Source: an uncultured Chloroflexota bacterium (GTDB lineage: Bacteria > Chloroflexota > Chloroflexia > Thermomicrobiales > UBA6265). From it: DNA of 37,187 nt. Within the stretch, counting starts at the first letter, position 1. Each line of letters opens with the position of its first letter. Positions 1-10,138 of the stretch are shown here, piece by piece. The notes beneath the pieces were generated by a model. It saw only the letters and a program-made list of their open reading frames with translations, searched no databases and was not told the DNA's origin. The stretch covers positions 1-37,187 of the forward strand of contig CALGSZ010000160.1 in assembly GCA_937901745.1 (NCBI GenBank), given 5' to 3'. The position numbers were made by a program, and so were the translations under genes.

Positions 1-520
1 CGATGTCGGTGTCGGTATCGGCATTGACCAGCACCAGCCGCGCGACGACCGGGGCACCAGACGGTGCCGTGGCAGTTGCCGAGGGTGCGGTGGTCGAGGT
101 GGGGGCAGTCGTTGACGTGGCTGTAGCAGAGGAGGTCGCCGCAGCCGTCGGCGCCGTCGTTGACGTCGCGGTCGGACCGCCGCCCTGGACCACCGTGAAG
201 TTGACGGTCAGCGTCGGTCCCGGCGTGCCGCTGCCGTTGGGACCGGTGGACGCTCGCGCGGTGATCGTGTGGCTGCCCAGGGTTGGCGTCCAGGGGTTGT
301 AATTGCCGTTGGTATCGCCAGCAAAGGAATACGGCGCCCCATTCTCGATCTTGAAGGTTGGGATGCCGTCATAGCCGAAGACGACGCTGCCTACGCTCTC
401 GGGCTCCGTCTCCGCCCGGACATTCAGCCGTGGCGTCGGCAGCGTGGTCAGATCGAGGACCGCGCCATCGGTCAGCTCGCCGATGTCGGTATCGGTGTCG
501 GCGTTGACCAGGATCAGCCG
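1..520 (-). repeat. Direct repeat of the NADTDTDIG module
   Basis: Bases 1-40 and 481-520 are near-identical and encode the same segment (LVLVNADTDTDI against LILVNADTDTDI). They mark the beginning of two copies of one protein module about 480 bp apart. Only the first residues of the second copy are in the window, so the total number of copies is unknown. Confidence 0.8.
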
Positions 521-1651
521 GACGACCGTCGGCTCGTCGGCCGCGATCCCTACTTGCGCCTCGGCCTCCTCAGTTTGAGGCTCCGCGACGCGTTGAACCT
601 CGGCCGCTTGTTCCTCGGTCTCTTCCGTCGCCTGCTCGGTGGGCTCTTCGGTCCGCGGTTCCTCGGTGGGCGCGGGGACGAAGCGCGGATCGGCCGGGAT
701 CGGCGCCCGATCGACCAGCAGATCGTCGACGACCACCGTCCCGACACGCCGCGTCCGGTTCTCACCGAGTTGCAGCCAGCCCAGCGGCTCCGAGCCCAGG
801 AAGACAGGCTCGCTCAGCGCCTCGATCGGCGCGCCGTCGAGCCAGACCGCGACATGGCCGGGATCGCCAGTGGGCGCGACCGCGACTTGCAGCCGCAGCT
901 CGTGCCAGCGCCCCGGCACCACCGTGACATCGCTGCGCCGGCGCTCCGGGGTCGGTCCGACTTCGAGCGCGAGCGCTCCGTCCGCCGTCAGGTAGACGAG
1001 CAGGACGGGGTGATTGGTCTCATCCCGCAGCGCGAGCAGCGTGATGGGGGTCTCGCCCTGCGCCACGACCTGGACGCGGAGGCGGACGGCGAGCTCGGAG
1101 GACGGCTGAGGCAGCCTGGCCAGCGCGTAGGCGGGGTGCTGGCCGGTGGTGGCGATGCGGCCGGCGTAGCGGCCAGCGAGCACTAGCTGCTCCTGGACGA
1201 CCAGGCCGCGGACGCGATCCCAGTGCGCCAGCGTGCCGGCCTCGAAGTCCTCGGCGAACGGCTCCCAGGTGGTGGCGGCCGCTGCGGCGGGGGTACGGCG
1301 TGGACGTGGGGTTCGCGTGGGACGGGGCGACCTGGTGGGCGCGGCTGGTTCCTCCACCGTGGTGGGCGGCGGCGCGTCTGTCGGCGCCGCGGTCGGGATG
1401 GCGGTCGGAGGCTCCGCGGTTGGCGTTGGTGGTTCCGGCGTTGGCGTTGGCGGCTCTGGTGTTGGGGTTGGCGGTTCCGGTGTGGGGGTAGGAGGGTCGG
1501 CCGGGGGTGAGGCCTCGGTTTCGGTCGAAGTTGATGGATCGTCGCCGTAGACGTCGCTAGCCAATGGGCCGAGCAGCGTCACGAGTAACGTGAGGCACAC
1601 GACTAGCCGCAGTCCAGCTCTCCGCGGGAATCGCCCCTCCCGGCTCGTCAT
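1..1651 (-). CDS. Secreted Pro/Thr-rich protein with concanavalin-like domain and NADTDTDIG repeats (3' end outside window)
   Basis: An uninterrupted minus-strand frame runs from ATG 1651 off the left edge (about 550 codons seen). Residues 1-37 form a signal peptide (basic start, hydrophobic LVVCLTLLVTLLG core). Residues 38-125 are a low-complexity linker with PTPTPEPP repeats. Residues about 130-315 resemble a concanavalin/LamG-like domain (EDFEAGTLAHWDRV, then WHELRLQVAV and VWLDGAPIEAL). An acidic Glu/Thr linker follows. Next comes a roughly 110-residue repeat beginning LVNADTDTDIGELTDG and ending LTVNFTVV, a Thr/Ala/Ser linker, and the start of a second repeat at the edge. Inference: an exported, surface or extracellular carbohydrate- or matrix-binding protein; no catalytic motif is visible. 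It has its own promoter at 1806-1834. The long plus-strand frames here are antisense shadows; the continuous leader-linker-repeat architecture supports the minus strand. Confidence 0.85.
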   Translation of the reverse strand, partial: MTSREGRFPRRAGLRLVVCLTLLVTLLGPLASDVYGDDPSTSTETEASPPADPPTPTPEPPTPTPEPPTPTPEPPTPTAEPPTAIPTAAPTDAPPPTTVEEPAAPTRSPRPTRTPRPRRTPAAAAATTWEPFAEDFEAGTLAHWDRVRGLVVQEQLVLAGRYAGRIATTGQHPAYALARLPQPSSELAVRLRVQVVAQGETPITLLALRDETNHPVLLVYLTADGALALEVGPTPERRRSDVTVVPGRWHELRLQVAVAPTGDPGHVAVWLDGAPIEALSEPVFLGSEPLGWLQLGENRTRRVGTVVVDDLLVDRAPIPADPRFVPAPTEEPRTEEPTEQATEETEEQAAEVQRVAEPQTEEAEAQVGIAADEPTVVRLILVNADTDTDIGELTDGAVLDLTTLPTPRLNVRAETEPESVGSVVFGYDGIPTFKIENGAPYSFAGDTNGNYNPWTPTLGSHTITARASTGPNGSGTPGPTLTVNFTVVQGGGPTATSTTAPTAAATSSATATSTTAPTSTTAPSATATAPSGAPVVARLVLVNADTDTDI

Positions 1652-2062
1652 GATCATCACCCCTTTCCCTGACCCGCCGCCCTGTCCTCGTACGACGCCG
1701 TCTGAATGCAAAGGACGGCATGTCAGCCCGCGTAGGGCAGACGCTACCCTCCCCAGGGCGGGCTCAGTCGTGTGGATCGCATGTCACTGGCGATCTTCGC
1801 CCCCGACTATAGGAGCGGGAACAGGAGTCGTCAATTGTACGGACGCTGCCCGAAAGAATCGGCGTGAGATTTGACTTCTGCGCTACATTCGCCCAAAATT
1901 CGGCGATATCGGGCAACTTTTCGAGGAAGTGAACGAGTCCACTGTACGTTGTAGGTACATGAAACTGATTTCGGGAATTCTCTAACTGTAGCTGACCACG
2001 CCGAAGCCGTGACGCGGAGTCACGAACTTGGCGCGTGCCGGTAAGAGAGGGATGGTTGCCCG
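1652..2062. other. Intergenic region between typA and the secreted repeat protein
   Basis: These 411 bases lie downstream of typA and upstream of the 1-1651 gene, both on the minus strand. They hold a strong minus-strand promoter (1806-1834) and a small perfect inverted repeat, CGTGAC / GTCACG at 2008-2024, which could be a weak typA terminator but lacks a T tract. I see no convincing open frame or structured RNA in the rest. Base composition is more AT-rich than the flanking genes around 1840-1990. Confidence 0.6.
1806..1834 (-). promoter_or_regulatory. Sigma-70-type promoter of the secreted repeat protein
   Basis: Read on the minus strand: -35 TTGACG (1829-1834), a 17-base spacer, then -10 TATAGT (1806-1811). 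The predicted leader is about 150 nt long to ATG 1651. Both boxes are near consensus with ideal spacing. Confidence 0.75.
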
Positions 2063-3931
<1,869 letters not shown>

Positions 3932-4024
3932 GGTCGTTTGCAGTATCCGGGCACGGGGCCGTAACTCGCGGTGGTCCTCGACATGGTGCGGCCCGAGCGC
4001 AAGGCCCGGGCCGCCGCTTTCCTC

Positions 4025-4033
4025 ATGATACCA
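4025..4033 (-). promoter_or_regulatory. Candidate extended -10 promoter for typA
   Basis: On the minus strand this reads TGGTATCAT, an extended -10 (TG-n-TATCAT), about 94 bases upstream of the typA ATG. No good -35 is visible, as is common for extended -10 promoters. The segment lies in the 202-bp divergent region between typA and the phosphodiesterase gene. Confidence 0.35.
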
Positions 4034-4133
4034 TGCCGGGCAGCCGCGAATTCGGCCCGAAGCCGGGTCGCCGTGGCTGGTTCGAGACACAGGCGATCGC
4101 CGCTCCTGCTCCTGGATCGCACTGGCTGACCGC

Positions 4134-4889
4134 ATGACCTCCGCCCCTGATCTGCCCGAGAGCCGCCCCTCGGAAATCCCGCTCGAAAACCGGCCGTTGA
4201 TCATCGCGCACCGTGGCCGCACGCCGGAGACGATCGAGAACTCGCTGTCCGGCATTCGGGCCGCCATTGCCGCCGGGGCAGACATGGTCGAGGTCGACGT
4301 CCGACTTAGCCTCGACCTCGTGCCGGTTCTCTACCACGACGCCGTGCTCGGGCGCGTGGCGCGGGGGCGCGGGCCGGTGCGTGCGCTCCCGGTCACCGTG
4401 CTGCGGCGGCTCCCGCTGCGTGGCGGCGGAGGGGAGACGATCCCGACACTCGCTGCGGCGCTCCGGGCCTTGCCGCCGCACGTGGGGATGGCGATCGAGA
4501 TCAAGCCTCGGGATGGTCTGCGCCACGTGCTCCGTACGTTGCGACGGCACGGCCGCGAGCGGCGGATCTGGCTTTGGATCAATCGCGTCGAGGCGGCTCG
4601 TCTCGCTCGGCGACTCGCGCCGGACATCCCAGTGACGTTGCTGGAGGCGCCTTGGACCGGGGACATCGACGCCTATCTGGAGCGAGCGCGGGCGGTCGGC
4701 GCGCGCGGCGTTAGCTACGACTGGTCGGCAGTCTCACCAGAGGCGGTTCGTCTCGCCCACGATCTGGGGCTGCGCGTGTTCGCGGTGAACCACAATCCGG
4801 GCCGGCTCGAAGAGGCGCTCACTGCTGGTCTAGACGGAGTGATTACCGGCGATCCCGCCTTCGCCCGCGCGGTCTTGCGCTCGACGTGA
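4134..4889 (+). CDS. Glycerophosphodiester phosphodiesterase family protein
   Basis: 251 aa, a full GDPD-family TIM barrel with no signal peptide, so probably cytoplasmic. The family hydrolyses glycerophosphodiesters to sn-glycerol 3-phosphate and an alcohol using a divalent metal. Motifs: HRG at 26-28 with the general acid/base His26, EVDV with metal ligands Glu53 and Asp55, LYHD with His68, and IEIKP with Glu122 and Lys124. The C-terminal GLDGVITGDP is also typical. The classic PENT after HRG is altered (TPETIENS). Start ATG 4134 lacks a strong ribosome binding site, but the family N-terminus begins just inside it. It diverges from typA and converges with the reductase gene ending at 4949. 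The substrate cannot be told from sequence. Confidence 0.9.
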   Translation: MTSAPDLPESRPSEIPLENRPLIIAHRGRTPETIENSLSGIRAAIAAGADMVEVDVRLSLDLVPVLYHDAVLGRVARGRGPVRALPVTVLRRLPLRGGGGETIPTLAAALRALPPHVGMAIEIKPRDGLRHVLRTLRRHGRERRIWLWINRVEAARLARRLAPDIPVTLLEAPWTGDIDAYLERARAVGARGVSYDWSAVSPEAVRLAHDLGLRVFAVNHNPGRLEEALTAGLDGVITGDPAFARAVLRST

Positions 4890-4948
4890 TTCTTTGGACC
4901 ACCGGTCTGGCTGTTGGCCAGTCAGCAACGAGCCAATCGCGCCGATCG

Positions 4949-5566
4949 TCACTTGACTCGTCGGTAGCGGAGGTGCGTGACGCCGGGAGACGTGACCACG
5001 CGGTCGACTTCCAGCTCGACCGACTCAGGGCTGATCTCGTCGAACAGGCGACGGCCGCCGCCGAGGAAGATGGGAACGAGGTGAATCTGGAGCTCATCGA
5101 GCAGCCGCGCCTGTAGGAGCTGCTGGATGACGTTCGCGCCGCCGCCCACGCCGACATGCTTGTCCCCGGCCGCCGCCTTCGCTTGCTCCACCGCGCTCTC
5201 GATCCCGTCGGTGACGAAATGGAACGTCGTGCCTCCCGCCTTTTCCAGCGTCTCCCGCGGCCGGTGGGTCACGACGAAGACCGGCACGCGGAACGGCGGC
5301 TCATCGCCCCACGGCTCTTCGGCGAGGTCGAACATCCGCCGGCCGATCACGACGGCGCCAATGTTGGCGATCCCTTCCGCGATAATCTCGCTGTCTTGGC
5401 CGCCCTCGCCGCCTTCCATGCCGTGTTGCTGGCGCCAGCTCGCCAAATCGTAGACCCATTCATGCAGGCGATCTCCGCCCGCGCCGAGCGGCTGCTCGAA
5501 GGTGTCGTCCGGTCCGGCAATGAATCCATCGAGCGACATCGAGATATCTGCCATGACCTTCGTCAT
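4949..5566 (-). CDS. RibD C-terminal / dihydrofolate-reductase-like family protein
   Basis: 205 aa. The start MTKVMADISMSLDGFIAGPDD and the later GAVVIGRRMFD, PVFVVTHRP, VGGGANVIQQLL and LVPIFLGGGRRLF are signatures of the stand-alone RibD C-terminal (DHFR-fold) family, presumed NAD(P)H-dependent reductases whose substrates are mostly unknown. ATG 5566 is preceded by GGGAGG with good spacing. The gene starts 36 bases after the DUF2277 stop on the same strand, so the two probably share a transcript. It lies downstream of an ECF41 sigma gene and a DUF1330 gene, a neighbourhood seen for small stress-response enzymes. It is not the essential folate enzyme: the length and C-terminal half fit the RibD-like branch. 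Confidence 0.88.
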   Translation of the reverse strand: MTKVMADISMSLDGFIAGPDDTFEQPLGAGGDRLHEWVYDLASWRQQHGMEGGEGGQDSEIIAEGIANIGAVVIGRRMFDLAEEPWGDEPPFRVPVFVVTHRPRETLEKAGGTTFHFVTDGIESAVEQAKAAAGDKHVGVGGGANVIQQLLQARLLDELQIHLVPIFLGGGRRLFDEISPESVELEVDRVVTSPGVTHLRYRRVK

Positions 5567-5602
5567 TTGGTTTCCTCCCTGAGCTCGCCGCTGCTTGGGC
5601 GC

Positions 5603-5887
5603 TCATTGCTGGTAGCGTGCCTCGCTGGCGGCCAACGCGGCTTTGGCGCGGGCGTTAGCCGGTCTGGGTTCCCGGCTCCTGGGTGGAGCGTTCGTCGCGA
5701 GCGAGGCGAGTAGGCGGCTGGCGACTTCAGCGATCTCATCTACCGCCGTGGTAAAGGCCGCTTCGTTGGCGCGCGATGGCTGCCTGTAGCCGGAGATCTT
5801 TCGCACGAACTGGAGCGCCGCCAAGCGAATCTCTTCCTCGGTCGCCGGCGGCTCCACATTGAACAGTGGCTTGATATTTCGGCACAT
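5603..5887 (-). CDS. DUF2277 family small protein
   Basis: 94 aa. It begins MCRNIKPLFNVEPPATEEEI, continues with LQFVRKISGYRQPSRANEAAF and ends with LLASLATNAPPRSR, the characteristic blocks of DUF2277. The function of that family is unknown. The family-specific MCRNIK start is chosen at ATG 5887; a GGAAGG ribosome binding site sits 7 bases upstream, overlapping the alternative TTG codon at 5902. The protein is soluble, mostly helical by composition, with an Ala/Arg-rich C-terminus. It leads a likely two-gene unit with the RibD-C-like reductase 36 bases downstream. Confidence 0.88.
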   Translation of the reverse strand: MCRNIKPLFNVEPPATEEEIRLAALQFVRKISGYRQPSRANEAAFTTAVDEIAEVASRLLASLATNAPPRSREPRPANARAKAALAASEARYQQ

Positions 5888-6119
5888 CGGAACGCCTTCC
5901 AAACGGTCGTCGCCGTCGATTCGCCGATCTAGCGTCCGTGGTCAGCCAGGTCGGCCGCGAATGATGACTCCGACGCGGCGGTTCGGTGGAATCTGCCGCG
6001 CTCGAGATTCCAGGATGTTCGGCACGCATATCTCTGGCCACCACGCCCAGCGAAGCGCCGCGGGACGAGCAGCGGCCGACTCCTGTCGCGCCGGGCATCC
6101 CACGGCGGGTGCGTGCGTG

Positions 6120-6446
6120 CTAGCTCGCGGCAGTCGAGCGATCCGCTGGGGCTCCGTCCACCAGGACGATCTTGAACACGGCGTTGGTTGCCCTGCGAAT
6201 CTCGGCGGCGGCGCGGAACTCCGGCGAATTCCAAAGCCGCTTGGCCGATTCCACGTCTGGGAACTCGATGATCGTCACGATCGGCGGCTGCCAATCGCCT
6301 TCCAACGGCTCGGCGTTGGTGCCCGGCGGCGTCAGGAATTTGCCGCCGTGGGCGGCGATGACCGGCTGCGCCGCGCGACCGAATGCTGCCCGCGTTTCGC
6401 CGTCGGTATCCTTCCAATCGGTGTCCACTACGAGGTAGGCTGCCAC
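6120..6446 (-). CDS. DUF1330 family protein (dimeric alpha/beta barrel)
   Basis: 108 aa. It begins AAYLVVDTDWKD and contains FGRAAQPVIAAHGGKFL, PPIVTIIEFPDVESAKRLWNSPEF and a late FKIVLVDG strand: the ferredoxin-like dimeric alpha/beta-barrel pattern of DUF1330. The biochemical role is unknown; related folds bind or rearrange small oxidised molecules. The start is GTG 6446 with GGAGGAGTAGGAAC upstream, overlapping the stop region of the sigma factor gene that ends at 6451. The 4-base gap implies translational coupling, so this protein is probably produced together with, and controlled by, the ECF41 sigma factor. Confidence 0.87.
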   Translation of the reverse strand: MAAYLVVDTDWKDTDGETRAAFGRAAQPVIAAHGGKFLTPPGTNAEPLEGDWQPPIVTIIEFPDVESAKRLWNSPEFRAAAEIRRATNAVFKIVLVDGAPADRSTAAS

Positions 6447-6450
6447 GTTC

Positions 6451-7509
6451 CTACTCCTCCTGATCCTCCTGCTCGTGGCTGACCTGACGAACTGCCAACC
6501 GTTTCCCTGCTGATTTCGGGCGGTTGCCTCTCGATGTATCGCCGTGGCTCCCGCGCGGGCGGATGTAGTTCGTGCTGATGGGAACGCCGAGCAGCGACGC
6601 GACGTAGGTGAGCTTCTTCGGATTGGCGATGGCGTGTACCTGATAGATCTGGCCGTCGCGTACTGAAAGCGAAATGACCGCTGCCAGCCGGCCGTCCCGG
6701 TAGGCGAGGACGCCGGGTTCGCCGTTGACGGGCATCGGCACCAGAGTGACAGGGCCAGATTTCAGGAATGCGAGCATCACCTTGATGACCTTCTCGCGGC
6801 CCTCGATCGGCTGGCGCGGACCCAGCACCACGCCACCGGTGTCGCCGCGACCGACGACGTTCGGGTCGAGCATTTCCTGCAACGCCGTTAGGTCGCCGCT
6901 CGTCGCCGCCGTGACGAAAAGCTCGGCGATGCGCTGAACGTCGGCCTGGTCGACCTTGAACCGAGCGGGACTCGTCTCGTTCCGCACCTGGCGCCTGGCC
7001 CGGCTCGCTAGTTGCCGGCATGCCCCCGGAGATCGACCGAGGATCGCCGCCACCTCTTCGAAGGAGAACTGAAAGACATCGTGGAGAACGAACGCGGCCC
7101 GCTCCGCCGGGGAGAGCCGCTCTAGGACCACCAACAGCGCCATCCGCACGCTGTCGTCGAGCGTCACCCGATCGGCGGGGTCTGGTTCCGCGCTCGGCGG
7201 CTCGATGACCGGCTCCGGCAGCCACGAGCCGACGTAGACCTCGCGCCGCGCCCGCGCCGAGCGCAGATGGTCGAGGCAGAGCCGCGTGACGACCGCGACG
7301 AGCCAGCTACGCATATCCACGATCTGGCTGGTGTCGACCCGGAGCAGCCGGGTAAAGGCTTCCTGGACGATGTCCTCGGCTTCGCTGACGCTGCCGAGCA
7401 TCCGGTAGGCGACATCCAGCATGTAGCGGCGGTGCTCCCGCCAGATTCCCCGCAGCGCGGCATCGGTTGGGATTTGCGGAAATACCGCTTCGACGTTGAC
7501 TTGGGACAT
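6451..7509 (-). CDS. ECF41-type (SigJ-like) RNA polymerase sigma factor with SnoaL-like C-terminal domain
   Basis: 352 aa. Sigma region 2 is at about 20-90 (YMLDVAYRMLGSVSEAEDIV, then SWLVAVVTRLCLDHLRSARARR) and region 4 at about 117-175 (LSPAERAAFVLHDVF, EEVAAILGRSPGACRQLASR). The linker carries WLPEP (96-100), a hallmark of ECF41 factors. Residues 190-300 form the SnoaL-like regulatory extension that replaces an anti-sigma factor in this group. Its signature DGGGK is changed to DTGG (223-226) and NPDKL to NPKKL (296-300). About 50 basic, polar residues follow. ATG 7509 is preceded by GAGGAG eight bases upstream. An ECF41-like promoter lies 40 bases upstream, indicating autoregulation. DUF1330 follows after 4 bases. 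The inducing signal is unknown. Confidence 0.92.
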   Translation of the reverse strand: MSQVNVEAVFPQIPTDAALRGIWREHRRYMLDVAYRMLGSVSEAEDIVQEAFTRLLRVDTSQIVDMRSWLVAVVTRLCLDHLRSARARREVYVGSWLPEPVIEPPSAEPDPADRVTLDDSVRMALLVVLERLSPAERAAFVLHDVFQFSFEEVAAILGRSPGACRQLASRARRQVRNETSPARFKVDQADVQRIAELFVTAATSGDLTALQEMLDPNVVGRGDTGGVVLGPRQPIEGREKVIKVMLAFLKSGPVTLVPMPVNGEPGVLAYRDGRLAAVISLSVRDGQIYQVHAIANPKKLTYVASLLGVPISTNYIRPRGSHGDTSRGNRPKSAGKRLAVRQVSHEQEDQEE

Positions 7510-7548
7510 GTAACTCGCTCCTCACCGCAAACGGCGTCTCACGGGTAG

Positions 7549-7575
7549 GACGGAAAGAGCCGCCGAAATGTGACA
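7549..7575 (-). promoter_or_regulatory. ECF41-type promoter upstream of the sigma factor gene
   Basis: Read on the minus strand: TGTCACA (7569-7575), a 16-base spacer, then CGTC (7549-7552). This matches the -35/-10 pattern known for ECF41 sigma factors. It lies 40 bases upstream of the sigma ATG at 7509, so the sigma factor very likely transcribes its own operon. Confidence 0.8.
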
Positions 7576-7660
7576 TGGCGTGTTCCATGCCATCGGGGAT
7601 GCGCGTGGGCAATCGTCGCCAGCAGTGAGGACACGCTACCTCTATCGAGCGGACAATGGT

Positions 7661-7705
7661 GCGCGAGTGGGACGAGTCAAGTGATGAAATCTCGTCCCAC
7701 CGCGC
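7661..7705 (-). terminator. Hairpin downstream of the uvrA-like gene
   Basis: GTGGGACGAG (7667-7676) and CTCGTCCCAC (7691-7700) are a perfect 10-bp inverted repeat with a 14-base loop. It is extended by GCGCG / CGCGC pairing across a single bulged A. It starts about 15 bases after the uvrA-like stop codon. There is no T tract on the minus strand, so it may terminate weakly or protect the mRNA 3' end. Confidence 0.55.
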
Positions 7706-7718
7706 TCCTAAGTGGTGG

Positions 7719-10100
7719 TCAGGCGCCGACGTAGGCCGCGAGATGCATGCCGGTCAAGGTCGAGCGGGCGGCGACGAGCTCGGCCGGCGTGCCCTCGAAG
7801 ACGATGCGGCCGCCGTCGTGACCGGCGCCGGGGCCAAGGTCAATGATCCAGTCGGCGTGCGCCATCACCGCCATGTTGTGCTCGATGACGATGACCGAGG
7901 CGCCGGAATCGACCAGTCGGTCGAGCAGGCCAAGCAGCTGCTCGGTGTCGGCGAGGTGCAGGCCGTTCGTCGGCTCATCGAGGACGTAGATTCCGCCCTT
8001 CTCGGCCATGCGGTTGGCAAGCTTCAGCCGTTGCCGCTCGCCGCCGGAGAGCGTCGTGAGTGGCTGCCCCAGGCGGAGGTAGCCGAGACCGACGGCGGCG
8101 AGCCGTTCGAGGATGGCGTGCGCGGCTGGCGTGCGCGCGTCGCCGGTTCGGAAGAACTCCTCGGCCTCCGTCACCGACATATCGAGCACTTCGCTGATGT
8201 TCTTGCCGGCCAGCGTGTATTTGAGCACCTCGGCTTGGAACCGCTTCCCTTCGCACTCTTCGCAGACCGTGGTCACGCTGGCCATGATGCCGAGGTCGGT
8301 GGAGATGACGCCCGCGCCGTTGCAGGCGGGGCAGGCGCCTTCGGAGTTGGCGCTGAAGAGCGCGGGCTTGACGCCGTTGGCTTTCGCGAACGCGTTGCGG
8401 ATGTGATCGAGCAGGCCGGTGTAGGTCGCGGGATTGCTGCGCCACGAGCCGCGGATCGGGGCCTGGTCAATGCAAACGACGCCATCGCGGCCACAAACCG
8501 AGCCTTGGATGAGCGAGCTCTTGCCGGACCCGGCCACGCCGGTCACCACCACCAACACGCCGAGCGGAATGTCGACATCGACGTTCTTCAGGTTGTGCGT
8601 ATTCGCTCCGCGGATCTCGAGCACGCCGGTGGGTTTCCGCACCTGCTCCTTCAGTGCCGCCCGGTCGTCGAGGTGGCGGCCGGTGAGCGTGCCGCTGGCG
8701 CGCAACCCCTCGACGGTGCCCTCGAAGCAGACCGTGCCGCCATCCGCGCCGGCGCCGGGGCCGAGATCGATGATCCAGTCGGCGATGGCGATCGTCTCTG
8801 GCTCGTGCTCCACGACGAGGACGGTATTGCCCTTGTCCCGTAGCTGTCTCAGCAGGTTGTTGACTCGCTGGATGTCATGCGGGTGCAGGCCGGTGGTCGG
8901 CTCGTCGAAGACGTAGGTGACGTCGGTCAGCGGGGAGCCGAGGTGGCGGATCATCTTCGTGCGCAGCGCTTCTCCGCCCGAGAGCGTGCCGGTCGGCCGA
9001 TCGAGCGAGAGGTAGCCGAGCCCGATCTCCACGAACGAGTCGAGGGTTTGCTGGAGCTTGGCGAGGAGCGGCGCGACGGAAGGCTCGTCCAGCTCGCGTA
9101 CCCACTCGGCCAGATCGCTGATCTGCATTGCGCAGACTTCGGCGATGTTCAGGCCGCGGATGCGCGAAGAGCGAGCCGCCTCGTTGAGCCGGGTGCCGTC
9201 GCAGTCCGGGCAGCGGCGGAAGGTGACCGCGCGCTCGACGAACGCGCGGAGATGGGGCTGGAGAGCATCGGGATCCTTGGAGAGGAGCGACTTCTGAATC
9301 CTCGGGATCAACCCCTCGTAGGTGAGGTTGATACCGTTGATCTTGACCTTGGTCGGCTCGTGGTAGAGGAGATCGTGCCGCTCCTTTTCCGTAAAATCTC
9401 GGATCGGCTTGTTCGGGTCGAAGAAACCAGAATCGATGATGAGCCGTACCGCCCAGCCATCCGCCTTGTAGCCGGGGACGGTAATCGCGCCCTCGGCGAG
9501 CGACTTGCTTTCGTCGATGATCTGGGACAGATCGATGTCGCTGATGCTGCCCATGCCCTCGCAGCGCGGGCACATGCCGCCGGCGCGGCTGTAGATCCGT
9601 CGCTCGGTCTTGCCTTCGCCGCGCTCGATCTTGACCGCCCCGGTCGCCTGGATAGAGGGGACGTTGAAGGAGAAGGCGTTGGGCGGGCCGATGTGTGGCT
9701 CGCCCAGCCGGCTGAAGAGGATGCGCAGCATCGGATGGGCGTCGGTCGCGGTGCCGACAGTGGAACGGACGTTGGCGCCCATCCGCTCCTGGTCAATGAT
9801 GATCGCGGCGGTCAGCCCTTCGAGGACATCGACGTCGGGCCGCGCCAGCGACGGCATGAAGCCTTGCACGAAGGCGCTATAGGTTTCGTTGATCAGGCGC
9901 TGCGACTCCGCCGCGATCGTGTTGAACACCAGCGAGCTTTTCCCCGAGCCGGAAACGCCGGTGAAGACGGTCAGCCGGCGCTTCGGGATCTCAACGCTGA
10001 TGTTCCTGAGGTTGTTCTCGCGAGCGCCGTGCACGCGGATGAAGTCGTGGCTATCCGCCACGGCGCGCGGCGTCTCCGCTCGCTCTATCGCACTGACCAT
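7719..10100 (-). CDS. Short UvrA-like ABC ATPase (excinuclease A paralogue)
   Basis: 793 aa, shorter than canonical UvrA (about 940). It has two ABC modules: Walker A GVSGSGKSS (48-56) and GVAGSGKSS (521-529), signatures LSGGE at 373-377 and 684-688, and Walker B-type VFDEPTTGLHP and VLDEPTNGLHL. Zinc-type CxxC pairs lie at 177/180, 297/300, 590/593 and 613/616. The length and paired organisation match the short UvrA paralogues (DrrC-like) linked to resistance against DNA-binding drugs; direct involvement in nucleotide excision repair is uncertain. ATG 10100 (MVSAIERAETPR) is chosen because GAGGTG lies just upstream and the preceding frame overlaps other genes. It is the last gene of an operon with the MoaD-like and beta-propeller genes, starting 38 bases after the MoaD-like stop. 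Confidence 0.92.
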   Translation of the reverse strand: MVSAIERAETPRAVADSHDFIRVHGARENNLRNISVEIPKRRLTVFTGVSGSGKSSLVFNTIAAESQRLINETYSAFVQGFMPSLARPDVDVLEGLTAAIIIDQERMGANVRSTVGTATDAHPMLRILFSRLGEPHIGPPNAFSFNVPSIQATGAVKIERGEGKTERRIYSRAGGMCPRCEGMGSISDIDLSQIIDESKSLAEGAITVPGYKADGWAVRLIIDSGFFDPNKPIRDFTEKERHDLLYHEPTKVKINGINLTYEGLIPRIQKSLLSKDPDALQPHLRAFVERAVTFRRCPDCDGTRLNEAARSSRIRGLNIAEVCAMQISDLAEWVRELDEPSVAPLLAKLQQTLDSFVEIGLGYLSLDRPTGTLSGGEALRTKMIRHLGSPLTDVTYVFDEPTTGLHPHDIQRVNNLLRQLRDKGNTVLVVEHEPETIAIADWIIDLGPGAGADGGTVCFEGTVEGLRASGTLTGRHLDDRAALKEQVRKPTGVLEIRGANTHNLKNVDVDIPLGVLVVVTGVAGSGKSSLIQGSVCGRDGVVCIDQAPIRGSWRSNPATYTGLLDHIRNAFAKANGVKPALFSANSEGACPACNGAGVISTDLGIMASVTTVCEECEGKRFQAEVLKYTLAGKNISEVLDMSVTEAEEFFRTGDARTPAAHAILERLAAVGLGYLRLGQPLTTLSGGERQRLKLANRMAEKGGIYVLDEPTNGLHLADTEQLLGLLDRLVDSGASVIVIEHNMAVMAHADWIIDLGPGAGHDGGRIVFEGTPAELVAARSTLTGMHLAAYVGA

Positions 10101-10138
10101 CACCTCACCCTCGTGGAGTCGCGAGGCCTGGGCGGGGC

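Noticed and set aside
269..1186. Long plus-strand open frame of 305 codons
   Set aside because: Arg/Asp/Leu-rich antisense product of the minus-strand secreted protein; the minus strand shows a signal peptide, linkers and repeats in one frame.
1300..1500. Short repeats that could suggest a CRISPR-like or satellite array
   Set aside because: They are in-frame PTPTPEPP codon repeats of the secreted protein, without spacers.
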